Of a DNA stretch of 64,000 nucleotides, positions 10,793 through 22,461 are shown in pieces. The notes beneath the pieces are model-generated. The model saw nothing but the letters and a program-made list of their open reading frames with translations, made no database searches and was not told the DNA's origin. Numbering within the stretch: position 1 is the stretch's first letter; every line of letters starts with the position of its first letter. Made by a program: the position numbers and the translations under genes. The stretch is from Acanthococcus lagerstroemiae (lineage: Eukaryota; Arthropoda; Insecta; Hemiptera; Eriococcidae), in assembly GCA_031841125.1 (NCBI GenBank), contig CM063107.1, forward strand, positions 49,489,497 through 49,553,496. The letters are read 5' to 3'.

Positions 10793-11030
10793 CAGTGGCG
10801 TAGCCAATTGTGGGGGGTGACCCCCTAAATGAAAATTTTTTATATGTTGGCAGTATCACAGTAAATGCGCGAAATGAAATTTAAATTCAGATGGATATAA
10901 TTGAAGTTGAAAAGCACAACATGCTGATACGTCAATGTAAAAACACACAGTTCATATTAGGTGTACCCTCAAAAATTTCGCTAACCCCCTCCCCCCCTCC
11001 TCACTTAGAAAAATCCTGGCTACGCCACTA
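10793..11030. mobile_element. hAT-like MITE, CAGTGGCGTAGCC family, copy 1
   Basis: Termini are CAGTGGCGTAGCCA and TGGCTACGCCACTA. The flanking 8-mers CTTGGTCA (10785-10792) and CTAGGTCA (11031-11038) match at 7 of 8 positions. The left subterminal region is G-rich (GTGGGGGGTGACCCCC) and the right one C-rich. The 238-bp body matches 26510-26742 in inverted orientation. It is non-coding. Confidence 0.85.
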
Positions 11031-11624
11031 CTAGGTCATGTATTCCAGTTCAAGTCATCTAAGGCCATTTCCGTTGAAATGGTTATTGAAGCCATTTTTG
11101 GGGAAGTTTCTCCTTCCATTAATTCCCTAAAATTTCGAGTGATTAATCTGTTAATGAGTAACCGTGAGAAGGGTCGTATTTCAACCCCCCCCCCTCCGAG
11201 AGTACGTGGATAATAACGCAAGATTGAGAACATCTTATGTCACATTTTACGTGGACGAATAGTTGCTTGAAACATTTTCCCCCGAATTTGATTGTTCTCG
11301 GTATTTTTGCAGAAACTCATTTTGCGGGGGTTAGCCGCCTGTCACAAAATTAAAAATGCACGGATGTTCAATGGTATTTTCCTGAGACTTTGGGACCTAT
11401 ACAAACCATTTATGCTGACCCTCCCGCTTGTTACCAGTGTTCCCCATTTGCTTGCACTAGAGGGCATGCTAATACGAAAACTCTATATTTAGTGGCCTTG
11501 AGCAGAAAAAAACCTACCTCCACAAATGCAAATTTTACAGGGCAGCCAAAAATAGATCTAGGATACATAAGGGTTGCGTATAAGTACAGTTACATTTTTT
11601 GCGGTCTTACACAGAATATGCATT
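11031..11624. other. Unassigned DNA
   Basis: No repeat partner and no gene signal. It contains a short C-run and two overlapping open frames (about 11292-11626) with no recognisable motif. Confidence 0.35.
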
Positions 11625-12222
11625 AATTGGATTCGAATCCGAATCCAGGAATCACTACCTTTTCTTGATTGGAATATGATTCGAGAATGATTTACGTTTA
11701 CTGTGATTCGAATCGAATTCGAATCCACGAATCATCGAATCTAGGAATCATGGAATCTTTTTCTGCTGTTACAAAATCAAAATCAAAATAAAAGATACCT
11801 ATTTTACTCACTCAGCAATTGTAGACATTTTTTTTCCTTCCTTCAGAAAGACCAAATATTCCGAAAACTGGATCTTGTTCGATGTAATTACATGGTAAAC
11901 ATACTTTCAGCAATATAGTTTCCGAAGAAATTAAATTTAATATTTTAACTGAGAAAGACAGAAGGGATTTTTGTAGCTTTTATTACGTTTTTTGATATTT
12001 TTTTCGTTAAAAAAAAAAAAAGAAAAGAAAAGGGACCAGAACGGATGGCCATATTTTTGGCGACTTCTGCGCTTAATACGGCCAACTGAAAAATTGCTAC
12101 GAATCCACTAAAAAGATTCGAATACATTTTACGAATCCGGGTCGTCCATTGGATTGGAATCACTGATACGAATCCAATTCCCAGAAGCAAATTCGAATCC
12201 ATTTTTTCGAATCTTTTCCAAT
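11625..12222. mobile_element. Element with arms built from GATTCGAATCC words
   Basis: Both ends are packed with GGATTCGAATCC, GAATCCACGAATC and similar words. The block at 11631-11760 and the block at 12100-12215 flank a normal AT-rich middle. The layout matches the 7350-8820 element with a different word. Ends are not exactly defined and no TSD was found, so it is called from internal architecture only. Confidence 0.5.
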
Positions 12223-12285
12223 CTTGAAATTGGATAACAGAAGTGGCTGCACTGACAGCGGAGAAACTTCCCTTCTAGGATTGCT

Positions 12286-12526
12286 AATTGAAGACCATAT
12301 TCCAAAAACCACCCATGTCATTTTTGAAATTTCGACGTGGCCGTCAGATAGCGCTGTATCAGCGACTACACTCCTAACACTTCCGTGCACAGAGTATTCA
12401 GGCAACATCTGTTTATTCATCCGCAGCATTCATCCAGCAGAACAACATCAATTTATGCTGCTTTTTGACGACAAAGTCGAAATTTCAAAAATGACATGGG
12501 TGGTTTTTGGAATATGGTCTTCAATT
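12286..12526. repeat. Perfect 51-bp inverted repeat with 139-nt spacer
   Basis: 12286-12336 and 12476-12526 are exact reverse complements over all 51 bases, starting AATTGAAGACCATATTCC. Identity stops abruptly on both sides. The spacer does not pair. This could be the termini of a young element, although the identical parts lack a TIR-like GC-rich start and no TSD is visible. A transcript would form a strong hairpin. Confidence 0.9.
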
Positions 12527-13305
12527 CAGGCCGTACATCCGTCTGAGCGCGTCGCTATCGAGTCGAAGTGATAAGTAGCAAAAGGTGAATCTATAGGGGA
12601 ATGGCACTTTCGCTTTGTTTACATATTTTGCTCCCAAGGTTGATAACATTGATAAAAATGACTGAATAATTTTCGCTTTTTTCAAGTTGAACCGAGATTT
12701 TGGCTATCAGTGGTGAAAAGTTGACTATTATTACTAAATTCAATTAGAAATAACGTAAATCATAAGTACATAATTCAAAATGTTGAGCTACTCACTAGTA
12801 TAGTCAATTTTCAAATTGTAATAATTCGCGAGAAAATGTTCGAAATTATACAGAAGTTGCTTTATAAAAATGTAAATACCATTTCCTACAAATTTCATTC
12901 TTATAGTTTTTCACGTAATTCCACTTACTTTCGAGAAATTTCGACATAAATGGAAAATGTCGCTAACTTCCCATTAGACTACATGTATTTCATTTTGGTT
13001 CTTTCCCCCAATATTGATAACGAGCGTTCTGGTGACGTCATGTATCACTGCCTTATACATTTTCCGCATTAATGTACATACTCATTAAAATTGAAATATC
13101 TCAAAAAGTAAGACGTTTTTGAAGTATTTAAAGAGGAACGAATTTTTCGAACAAAGAATTTTCTTTCGATTATGACTATTTTTATACCTAGATTCCAAAA
13201 TTTTGCTACATGTATGAAAAACTTCACCTTTTGGTCGCTGATAAGAGTAGTCGATACTAGCGCTTAACCGGCCGAATAAGTCAAATTCGACCAAAAATGG
13301 AGGTA
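12527..13305. other. Unassigned AT-rich DNA
   Basis: No gene or repeat partner was found. It ends at the TA before the pogo-like element. Confidence 0.35.
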
Positions 13306-13819
13306 CAGTAGACTCCCGATTATCCTCCCTAATTGAGGCTGAAGGCAAAGCGGATATAACGAAAAGGGCGGGTGACCTGAAAACATGTAATTTTGATCCA
13401 AAAATGGTGAGAAATGGGGGGGGGATTTTTATTGAATTAGATACGTTAGATTGTAGCTAAGTTATTTTATACAAAAAGAAACCGTCTAATATAAAAATTA
13501 AAAAAAAATGATCGGCGTTTTTGGCTTTTTTGGTCAATGAAGCAGAAGAAAGACAATGCTGTAAATAAAATAGCTCAAATGGATTGCTACCTGTTGTTCT
13601 TTAAACACTAGTAACTTTTCCAGAGCTGGAAAAGCATTGTCTGGATCTCTATGTATTGACGCTTTTCCTACCAGTTCTTCATCTTCATTATTAGCTGTAG
13701 TAAGGACTAAAGTTGTGATTTTCGTAAGATTTCGATATCCGCCCTTGGTTAGGCGGATAAACCGATAAGGCCAGCGGGTAAATTCGAGGCGGAGAAACCG
13801 GATAATAAGGAGTCTACTG
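13306..13819. mobile_element. Pogo/Tigger-like MITE, 514 bp
   Basis: The left end CAGTAGACTCCCGATTATCC and right end GGATAATAAGGAGTCTACTG are inverted repeats of the form typical of pogo/Tigger termini. TA precedes the left end; the right-hand TA has become CG. GGATATAACGAAAAGG and GATATCCGCC extend the inner inverted repeats. No transposase frame is present. Confidence 0.8.
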
Positions 13820-14009
13820 CGAGACTTTTTTGTTCTACGCCACCAAATTCTCTGTGTATTTTTTTAAAGATCTGAGCGCGCCGTCCAGTATTTGAAAAAA
13901 TTAAAAATTCAGTTATGTAAATAAATGGCACCTGAATCGTTCGGGGGGGGGGGTGAAGGGAGCATCTCCTTTTCGCAGAAATTGGCAAGATTATGATGAA
14001 TTCAGTGAC

Positions 14010-14300
14010 CTAAGATCATGATCTGCCGTTGATTTGAAACATGAAAAATTGAAAACGATCTTTGAGACAGATCAAAAAGGTCGTAGATCCGAAAGAAGAC
14101 CGTGATCTGATCTTTTTGATCTTTAAATCACGAATATGCCCGATTTTTTTGTTCTTGATCTTGGAACATGATTTCCGTTCTTTTCAGGGATCAGAAAAAA
14201 ATTGCAGTCATTCAGATACTCAGATCACAAACCTAATGATCCATTGCTGATCTTGCATCATGATCTCTTTGTGTACCAAGATCATATATGGTCTTGCCAC
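14010..14300. repeat. GATC-dense cryptic repeat
   Basis: GATC occurs about 15 times in 290 bp, mostly as TGATCTTT, AGATCA and GATCATGATC. About one is expected by chance. Spacing is irregular. The block resembles the word-filled arms of several elements here, but I found no TIRs around it. A weaker GATC cluster lies near 17640-17720. Confidence 0.65.
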
Positions 14301-15170
14301 TCCTACATCTTTCACATTCGACCTGTCGGCAAAATTGGGAAGAAATCAACTTTTTTTCCGCTTGTAGATACCAAAATCTATTCTGGTATAACTGACCCGC
14401 TTCCCTCGGAGAGAAAATCATTTTGCCACATCCGTGATGACAGTATATTGCGTAAAATTACAAATATTGCGAGGGTGAAGAGAAAACTGTGTTGAAAATG
14501 AAAGTGTGTAGTAATGTGTTAATGTTCACACTTCGGTCTCGGCATTCGATGATTCAGCGGTCACTGGGATCGTCTATCATTTAATTTGAACGTTTCGAAT
14601 ATTGGAATCGTAATTTGCGTGTACGAAAATAGGTATTCCGAGGTCAAAGGCAATTTCGTCCGGTTTTCGGCAAAGATATTATTCGATTTGACACTCTGAG
14701 GAAGTGAATTAATTCAGCTTTGGTGTCAGTTGTTCGTTTTCACGCATCGGTGCAATTTCTCATGTATTTTGATATTCTCAGATTGAGTAACTGTCATGGA
14801 CTTCGCATATGATGGAATTTTCTAGTCAATCCTTATCATCGCGCCTGCATTGTATAAAGGAAATATCGAGCTGTGGTTACATCAGCAAATGAGCAATACA
14901 AAATATACTTCTAGGTATTCGGTCTAGCCGTCATTATATGAATTACTTCAGCATAAAACTTGATGATAAGTTTTTGACTTACTGTGTACTTGAGCGCATT
15001 ATTCATGAATCATAAAAAGCCGAGTAAAAATTAGTTGATCATTGATCGTACCTTTCTTCAAGACAAGAAGATTTTCAGTGAATCGAACTGAACATTGTTG
15101 CTACGCCCCTACAATTTGCTGATGTCAAAATATACAACAGGGGACAAAAAGTATCTGATGTAAAATAAAA
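14301..15170. other. Unassigned AT-rich DNA
   Basis: No supported gene. A 97-codon open frame overlapping 14202-14495 reads through the GATC cluster and shows no conserved motif. Confidence 0.35.
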
Positions 15171-15171
15171 A

Positions 15172-15480
15172 AACTAAAATTTAAATATGCTGGTCACATG
15201 GCAAGAGGGAATTCTGAGAAATGGAACTTGCAATGTACTCTTTGGACCCCATTGAACAATAGCAGAGGCAAAGGCCGACTGGCCACGCGCTGGATAGATG
15301 AAATCTTAAAACTGCTGGGGCCATACTGGAAATAGACAGCAACAAATAGGAAGACTTGGAAGAGGGCGACGGAGACATATGCCAAACGGTGGGCGGAGTA
15401 GGTATGGCGCACAGAAATGACAGAAAGAAAAGCAGAAATATAAGATTGTAAGCTACATAGAAACACCTACTCAATGTAAA
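15172..15480 (+). mobile_element. LINE ORF2 C-terminal fragment with stops
   Basis: The + strand translation includes KYAGHMARGNSEKW, then RGKGRLATRWIDEILK, then a stop, then NRKTWKRATETYAKRWAE. This is the pattern found near the C-terminus of many arthropod non-LTR retrotransposon ORF2 proteins: a GHMAR motif, a Gly/Arg-rich stretch followed by TRWIDE, and a W-containing TYA.RWA end. In-frame stops show it is dead. It is 5'-truncated, as usual for target-primed integration. Same broad clade as 24632-25012. Confidence 0.8.
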
Positions 15481-15589
15481 AATGAAATAATTTAAAAAAA
15501 TCCTTATCCCTAATTATGTTGAACTCTTACAACTAGTTACGATTCTTCAATGTTTATTTATTTGATAAAATCCTTCCAAATTTGAATGG

Positions 15590-15750
15590 CCTTTTAAAAA
15601 CTTCTTCAATTTCTAATTTCCTTCAAGCCTGTTCAAGATTCTTTTAAGACTTTTCCAGACTTATTTCAGACTCTTCTAGACTTATTTAAGATTCGCCAAG
15701 ACGTTTCGATAACCGTTAGCGATGCAGAAACTCTTCCAGATTTATCCAAA
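15590..15750. repeat. Degenerate periodic repeat, AGACTCTT type, locus 1
   Basis: Successive words CTTTTAAGACTTTTCCAGAC, TTATTTCAGACTCTTCTAGA and CTTATTTAAGATTCGCCAAG recur every 10-14 nt with drift. The same text type occurs at 16610-17060, 36230-37270 (interrupted), 42000-42360 and 57915-58020. Confidence 0.65.
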
Positions 15751-16609
15751 ACTCTCTGAGTGCTGGATTGAGGTAAAGCTGCGCCCTTGGCCAGATCAGT
15801 GAAAATCGCCTGAGAATGCTCTTTTTGTTTCTTCTTCTTCCTTTCTTTTCATCTTCCTTATTGCTTTATTTTTTATCTGCACCCTAGGTCACTTGCCCTA
15901 TTTTGCTTCTCATGTAAATTCAACGTTCTGGAAATGGGGGAAGTGGTAATAATTATAGAAGTAATTGACTGTCTACCTATTTCTTTCCTCTTTTCTATCT
16001 GTACTTGACACGTCTCGCAAGCTGACTCTCAGTTTGACCAACTTGTTGTTTGTTTCTCTATCTAGCTGGATCTTGAGATAACAGATCTGATTTCGAGTAG
16101 TATTTTCCCAATCGTTTTTGATTTTGAGAGGTTGAACACGTTGTTTTCCACTTAGTTGATCATTAGAGCTAATTACTTATTCCATTATTTTTGAAATATT
16201 TTTAATTGAAATATATCACTGTGGAAGGGGCGGTTTCTTCCATTACCCTCCTCGATTTATTCTATTATCCTACTGGTCCACTATTTTTGAAGAATTTTCC
16301 ATTAAAATTTATTTTTCTCTGGAATGGTCAGTTTCCCACATTGCCGTCCTCGTGTATCGGCGCTGGGATCCAAAACTCAGGTACCTACATTCAGGTGTCG
16401 GAAACGCACTTTCAATGCTCTAATGTACTGTATTTTTATTTGTTTCAGGTGAGTGTCAATTTCTTGATAATATCATGACTAAGATTTCGAAACTAACCAT
16501 TTATTTGTAAGTACGTTGCATATAAGTACCTTCTGGTAATATTTTCAATAAAAATATTTCGTTGTAAGAGGGGACATTGTCCCATGAACTGGACCATCTA
16601 TGCTTTGCA
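15751..16609. other. Unassigned, pyrimidine-rich DNA
   Basis: CTT/TTC-rich text at about 15815-15880, otherwise ordinary AT-rich sequence. A 90-codon frame (16206-16478) has no recognisable motif. Confidence 0.35.
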
Positions 16610-17060
16610 ATGAGCATAGCATTGAAAAATACCCTGTGAAAACTAATTAAAACTCGATAAGAATCCGTAAGACCCTGTTGAGACTCAATGAGACTTGTTA
16701 AATATCTACAAAGAATGTTGAAGATTGATTAACATAAAATTGTTAAAAATCGTAAGATTTACGGACCGTTTGGTGCTTGACAACGAGCATGACATTGAAC
16801 CAGAAGAACCCCGTCTCAAAACAAACTTGTGAAAACTCAATATCATTCCTTTAAGGTCTGGACTTCTTGAGTTTTTGTAACGTGAATTTAGGATTCAGTA
16901 AAACTCCGAAAGATTCGGTTGCGACTTAGAGAGACTCGTAGAGACTTCGCTGAGAATAATGAAGATTCGTGAATATGCTCTTGGGATTGGGACTTGACGC
17001 TTTTAGGACTCATTTAGATTTTTAGAACTATGAGACGTCCTTTGAACTCATTGAAAGACC
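16610..17060. repeat. Degenerate periodic repeat, AGACTCTT type, locus 2
   Basis: Words such as AAAACTCGATAAGAATCCG, GACCCTGTTGAGACTCAATG and AGACTCGTAGAGACTTCG recur over ~450 bp. The period is about 11-13 nt but heavily eroded. It is not coding in any frame. Confidence 0.6.
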
Positions 17061-19794
17061 GGGTAAGACTCAGAAATTTACTGATTCTGTGTTCAGAGTT
17101 CAAGAATAATTAATTATCTTAGTATGTGTGTGTTCATATTTTGTGTACAGTTTGAAAATGCCTATTTTTGCTTTAGAAAACAGAGCCAGGCCTGCTGCCG
17201 GGGGCTACAGAGTCACCAGGACGGTATAGAAGGAATTTATTTTGGAACATCCAAAGAAAGCCTTACACACTAAAAATGTGAATTGTCAGCAAAGTAAAAT
17301 GAAAAAGTTTTCTGCTCTGCTCCAAACCTTGACGAAAATCGTTACCTTTAAGTAATCAAAGATAACTGTTATCTGGGTGAAATAACGTTAGCTCTGAAGA
17401 ATTCTGATAGGGTTATCTACAAGTCGTGGAGCCTCAACCCAAAGAGTGTGGACGATTTAAATCAACTCATCGAGCAGTCACATATGAAAATTTTTTAGGA
17501 CCTATGATCTTTGATTCAATGTATATTTTCAGTCTTCTGCCGACACGTATTATAAGTTCCGTTTCTGCTGTTTGTGAATGTGTAAGCTCAAGATCGAAGT
17601 TTGGCTACTTTTGACGATTAGTGTTCGTGAAAATTTTGATCTGTGATCATAAATACACGATCACATGCTTTGCAATTTATAATTCGAATCAAAACCTGAC
17701 TATTGATCTTTGATTTGTAATTCGAACCGATTTATCACTAATTATGGTGATTTTTCCCTTTCTTGCCTGTATGTAGCTATGGATTTAGGCATACTTCCGG
17801 ATTAAGTTGCTCAATCTGTGCACTCAGATTGAGTTAGTCAATCTGCACATTAAACGCAAACTTCTGAAACATCTGAACGTAAGTGTAGTACTTCAGAAGT
17901 ACAGGTGATGCTCTGTTTTTGAATAGTCGAATGTCATTTGATGATTATATAAACCAATTTATGACCTTCTCCGTCTTATCTACACTCTTAAATGTTGTGA
18001 GTGCGTGAAAGCCATAACCCTGCCGTTTTGACATTCGATATTTAAGAGACTTGAACTCCATAGTTTCGCATACGAGAAATACTGAAAATAACCGGCGTAG
18101 GGAACGTGTCGACCGTCAAATGCTGTATACCCGGTCATCGATAAATATAACCCATATAAAAATCACTTCCGAAAATGCAAAAATATTTGTCTCGTAACTT
18201 AGAGTGCACCATGCTGCACGCTATAAATTGGTATAATAATTATTGATACGCAGAACAGCATACCGCTAACTAATCAGCTCAAACTTGAAATATCAATTAA
18301 AATGCAAAAACCGGTTGCGGTAAAAGTAATTCTGTTGATAACGGTCGAGTTAAATTTGAATAATTATGATACAATAACTGTGAAAAAACGCAGGACTAAT
18401 CTGATGGTTGAAGATGAAAAAGAAAAAGAAAAAGAAAAAATTGAAGATGCTAGTAAAAAGCGAAGCAAACTGTGCAAAGAAAAAGAGGAATAGATCGCGC
18501 GGCAATAACGCCTCTCTCTTTTCATTTTACCGAGTGAAAGTGAATTTAATGTGGACGCACGATCATTTTGTTTCTTCTATATTTATTCATGAGAATAACC
18601 GGGAAGACTCTTCATAATCGTTCTTACACGATATTACTTTTTACCAGGGGAAAAAAGTTAGTATAAATTGGTTTATTTTGCAACAAAATGAGATTTTGCG
18701 GAGTGTCTGAACGTCGACGGACGGCTGGATCGTTTGATGATAGGAAAATCGACATTCCCAACAATCGGCAGTACATCACACGAAAAAAAGAGAGAAAAAA
18801 TGTAAATATCCCGATTTTGTAAAAATAACTGATTATTTTCCCCATGCGTGAAAAATGGTTCACCAGTTCCCACGCAGGAAGAAACTCCTAAGTTGGTTTG
18901 CATGTTCTTTTGACGAGGGAATCGTAAATATTATGTCAAAATAAAAATAATTTCTATTTTATTATTTATTTTTTATCCTCTCTCAATTCAATGACAAGCG
19001 ATATTCAGGAATCTGTTTTGATAATACGGCAAAAAGTATTTAGGAATTCTTCTTTAATGAATGAAATTAGACTTTTTAAATTTCATCGTAATAGACAAAC
19101 TATAATATGAATGCTTTGTCGAAGAAATTGATCAAGTAACCGCCTCCCCTCCCCTTTGCAAGGCCGTAGCTATGGGATTGCTTAATTTCTTTTCCCCGGC
19201 TTTAGCCGCCTCATTCACATTCAAATACAATTACAGACTAACTTTGAATGAACATTTAAACTTTTTTAAAAGCTAACTGCGGCTATGGTAAAGTATTCCT
19301 GATGAAGGGGGTGGGTACAGATCAGACAATTTCAATTCGCTCTAAGATTTTGTTCATCCGCGTTGAGATTTTCATCTGCCGACATAACAAATTTCGCTTG
19401 GGTCGGGGCCGCGTGCCTCTTCATGCTACTTGGTGCGGTCGTACTCAAAATCATTCTGAAAATTGGATTAAAGCTTGAAAAATTTACAAATCGAATACCA
19501 TAATGAAAAAATGGTTAAGTAGAGATGCGAACACGGCTTGTCTATATTTTTTTGTAAATTTTTCTCGAACTCATTGAATCCATTTTTCATTGGACCTCAT
19601 TAGGAGTCTTGAATAGTCGACAGTTATTACGGTGATAGTGGTTATTTTTACGAGTTTTCTACTTCAATATCATTTCCTTCTTGTGATTTACAAAGTTCTT
19701 TCGTTTTTTATCTTCTTTTTTCTTTACCCCATTCAGTAACTCCAAATTCCATTTTGTTTTTACTTTCAGGGTGTCGACCGGTCATATAAAGTCA
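17061..19794. other. Long stretch without a recognised gene
   Basis: Includes a GAAAAA hexamer run at about 18412-18438 that creates a short Lys/Glu-rich frame, T-rich and A-rich runs, and a G-rich segment at about 17190-17215. A short word near 18202-18226 (GTGCACCATGCTGCACGCTA) recurs with changes near 21221-21245. No exon with coherent splice sites was recognised. Confidence 0.4.
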
Positions 19795-20345
19795 TACAAA
19801 TCAATTTTGTTCCATTCAACATTGTCAAAAGCTTTTTCAGTATCAACGAATGCCATATATGATCCTGCTCTTTTTGAGTCTCCCATCTACAATTTACCTC
19901 AAAGTTAACACTGCTTCTCTAGTACCTCTACTTTTTCTAAATCCAAACTGATCCTCTCCTAATTCTGCTTCTATTCTACTCTCAGTTCTCCTGAAAATGG
20001 TTTTAGTTAATATTTTTGATGCCTGTGAAAGGAGACGAATGGTTCGATAATTTTCACACCTATCTAGTCCTGTTTCCTTCTCTTTTTTTTTTTTTTTTTT
20101 TGGTATAGTTATAATAGCACTGTTTTACAGTCCTCTGGCATTTTCCCTTTATCATAAGTATAGCATACTAATTTGTACAATTGATCAATTACATATTCTC
20201 CTAATTTCTGTAATAATTCAGCTGGTATCTCATCACTCCTGGAGCTTTCCCTATCTTCAAATCTCTCAACGCTATGTCAAATTCACCTCTTAAAATTGAG
20301 TCTCCGCTCTCACATTCTTCTCTATTTCCTCCCTTTCCATTCTTG
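19795..20345 (-). mobile_element. LINE reverse-transcriptase domain fragment, decayed
   Basis: Minus-strand translation gives, in order and with frame breaks, DEIPAELLQKLGEYVIDQLYK, YTYDKGKMPED, then remnants of the FRKSRGT region, then AFVDTEKAFDNVEWNKIDLY. These are conserved RT blocks of arthropod endonuclease-RT LINEs: the DEIPAE block, a Y..G..PED block, and the catalytic-palm block FVDxEKAFDxVxW. A T20-like run interrupts it near 20083-20101, and several stops and indels make it a pseudogene. The C-terminal piece at 24050-24345 looks like the same clade but lies in the wrong order to belong to this copy. Confidence 0.85.
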
Positions 20346-20462
20346 TCTCTTCATTCCCATTATTATTATTATATGTGATATGGAATCATGAAATGTGCCT
20401 CTTGTGCAAAAACAGGTTTTCGAGATACATGAGTGTAAAGATGGGATGGTGGTAGTGGTGCG

Positions 20463-20491
20463 CACAGATGTACATAGCATGTACATCTGTG
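20463..20491. repeat. Perfect 13-bp hairpin with 3-nt loop
   Basis: CACAGATGTACAT, AGC, ATGTACATCTGTG. It is perfect but short, in otherwise unstructured DNA. It could be a chance palindrome or a cruciform-prone site. I see no terminator or miRNA-like extended stem. Confidence 0.6.
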
Positions 20492-20519
20492 GTGGTGCAT
20501 TTATGCGTTGCTATGAAAA

Positions 20520-21525
20520 CCGCGTCTTGTACTTTTGTTCTCTCTCATTCCTGTAGGCCAATTTCACACGACGCCATGTAAACGGATGTTTTTAAACTTT
20601 TGACGTCATTTTTAAATGCAATTTATGGAAAAACTAATAGAGATATGAAGCTGCGATTTGTTTCATTCGAAACAGCGTGATTTTTTCTATAAAAATTCAA
20701 TTTCTTGGACAGGATAGCCGACCAAGCTCTGAGTCGCTGATTTCGAATATAGCCTCAGACTTTTATCCGACCCCTTCCAAGGCACTGGCGTAATACGAAT
20801 TCAGCTTCTCCGGCGAAAAATTGCACGAAGCATCGAAATAGGGGTGATTTTGTGTCGCTCATTTCGAATATCGCTGCCGAGTTTTAATCTGGACCAAATT
20901 TAAGCTCCCGAGTGCTTTTTCAGTTGAGAAATTTTTACGACGTTATTTTCTATGAACAACACTTTGAATAAATAAAACTGTATTTTTACCCTATTTGATG
21001 GCTTTAATTAGAAAAGGTAAATTCCGAGTCAACCGTTGCTTGTCCTACGCTCTTGCTACCTCATTGGTCGCACCAGGAGGGACAGGATCCAAAAATTACC
21101 CTTAAAACCGAATACAGCGATCTCGAAAACCTATAAATCAATTTTAGAATTTTATTCCTTCAGCCCCTCCTTCACGGTCGGCATTAAGTTACACAAAAAA
21201 ATCTATGAAGTCTAATTGACATTGCACCACGCTGCACCCTATAGAGCGCGTTTTCATTTCCATCATTAAATGTTTACACCCCCTCTGCCACAGATTCATA
21301 AGTACACGGTAGTAAGAAAAAAGTTAGTGGAGTGATTGACGATATTCGTCGCTCACGATGTTCGAAAAATTTGACCCTCCCCCCTTGCATGTGTAATTTC
21401 TATTTGAAGGGTCTGGAAAACTGGTAAAATTGGCCTGAAAAACCTGGAAAAGTCGGGGAAAATCATTTCCGAACAAGAATGGACACCCTGGTATTCGTTC
21501 CCGATGTTTTTATACTTTCATATAA
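20520..21525. other. Unassigned DNA with a repeat remnant
   Basis: About 21410-21491 contains GGAAAAGTCGGGGAAAATC and GGACACCCTGG, a solo right end of the CAGGGT..CCAC family found complete at 21526-21927 and 42699-42958. The rest holds no recognised gene. Confidence 0.45.
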
Positions 21526-21927
21526 CAGGGTTGCCACTTTCTGGAAAACCGGGAAAAGTCAGGGAATTTGGTCAGTCAGGGAAAAGTCAGGGAATTTTCA
21601 TTTAAGTCAGGGAAATTTTCTGAAAATAACAAACGAGTTCGTATTTTATCAGAATAAACTTTTTTTATCATAACATAAGAATAATGATAATCTATTCGCA
21701 AATGAAATAGTCTATAATATTGAAAAATATTACATAAATTACATCTGTACCTTCTTCTTCTCGATAGCGATTTTTTTAAAATCTGTATTGTAAAAAATTT
21801 CTGTGACTCTCCTCCCTCTGGGCATTTTCGGAATCCTGTAAAAAAGTCAGGAAAAATTGGAAAAGTTGGTCTGGAAAACCGGGAAAAGTCAGGGAAAACC
21901 AACCCTGAAAAAAATGTGGCAACCCTG
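21526..21927. mobile_element. TIR element with 5-bp TSD, CAGGGTTGCCAC family, copy 1
   Basis: Termini CAGGGTTGCCAC and GTGGCAACCCTG are perfect complements over 12 bp. Inside each lies CTGGAAAACCGGGAAAAGTC or its equivalent. Direct repeat TATAA flanks it at 21521-21525 and 21928-21932. Length is 402 bp. The copy at 42699-42958 also has a 5-bp flanking repeat (TATTC). A 5-bp duplication is not the 8 bp expected for hAT. GGAAAAGTCAGGGAATTT repeats of this kind are widespread in animal genomes; superfamily is not assigned here. Confidence 0.8.
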
Positions 21928-22313
21928 TATAAAGAAACTGAACTTTTCGTATAAAAGGTACCTAGATGTCGATTTGATTCTGTACTTTTTCACATGGATT
22001 CTGAGATATCAAAAATGCGGTTACCCGTTTTTGATGGTGACTGATCCATTCCAACTATTCCCATTTCATTTCGGCTCTTCACTGTTCCCAAAATTTGCAT
22101 GTTCACTTTGGAAAACTTTAAACCTCATTTCCGTATAATGAGCTTTTTGAGATACCCAACGATTGAATTCCTTTTCTCCGTCGAGTTTCTCACCTAGCAG
22201 ACTTGACAAGGGCTTATTGGAAAGGCAATTCTCTCTAGTTTATTGTACTGTGCTTAACTCAATACCGACAACTATGTCCCTTTTCTCGTGGACGTCCGCA
22301 ATTAATATTTGGA

Positions 22314-22461
22314 AGAGCTACATTTCCCGGAAAGAGATACTGATGTAGTTTCCTCTTGCTTTCATCCAAGTTTATCTGTCGGAGTTTTCCTTCTTCTATG
22401 TGCTTTAGTTTTTCTTTAAGCTCCCTCTCCACGCCAAGGTAGCACTCACAGAGGGGGGAGA
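22314..22461. repeat. Dispersed repeat, copy B (uninterrupted)
   Basis: Matches copy C (48157-48300) and the two halves of copy A (7288-7349, 8829-8929). At the point corresponding to the hAT-like insertion in copy A it reads CTTTCATCCAAGTTTATC, i.e. one CTTTCATC only. This is the natural empty-site form. Confidence 0.75.

Noticed and set aside
12224..12571. 115-codon plus-strand open frame as a gene
   Set aside because: It is built on the perfect 51-bp inverted repeat, so part of it occurs also in the opposite frame. No domain or splice evidence.
17170..17230. Possible GC-rich micro-exon after TTTGCTTTAG
   Set aside because: The acceptor-like and donor-like bases are weak, and the peptide matches no family I know.
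18302..18617. Lys/Glu-rich small proteins
   Set aside because: Both frames arise from a GAAAAA microsatellite run; low complexity only.
20345..20375. ATT microsatellite as a LINE tail
   Set aside because: Position and orientation do not follow the end of the decayed RT fragment, which is on the minus strand and would end to the left.
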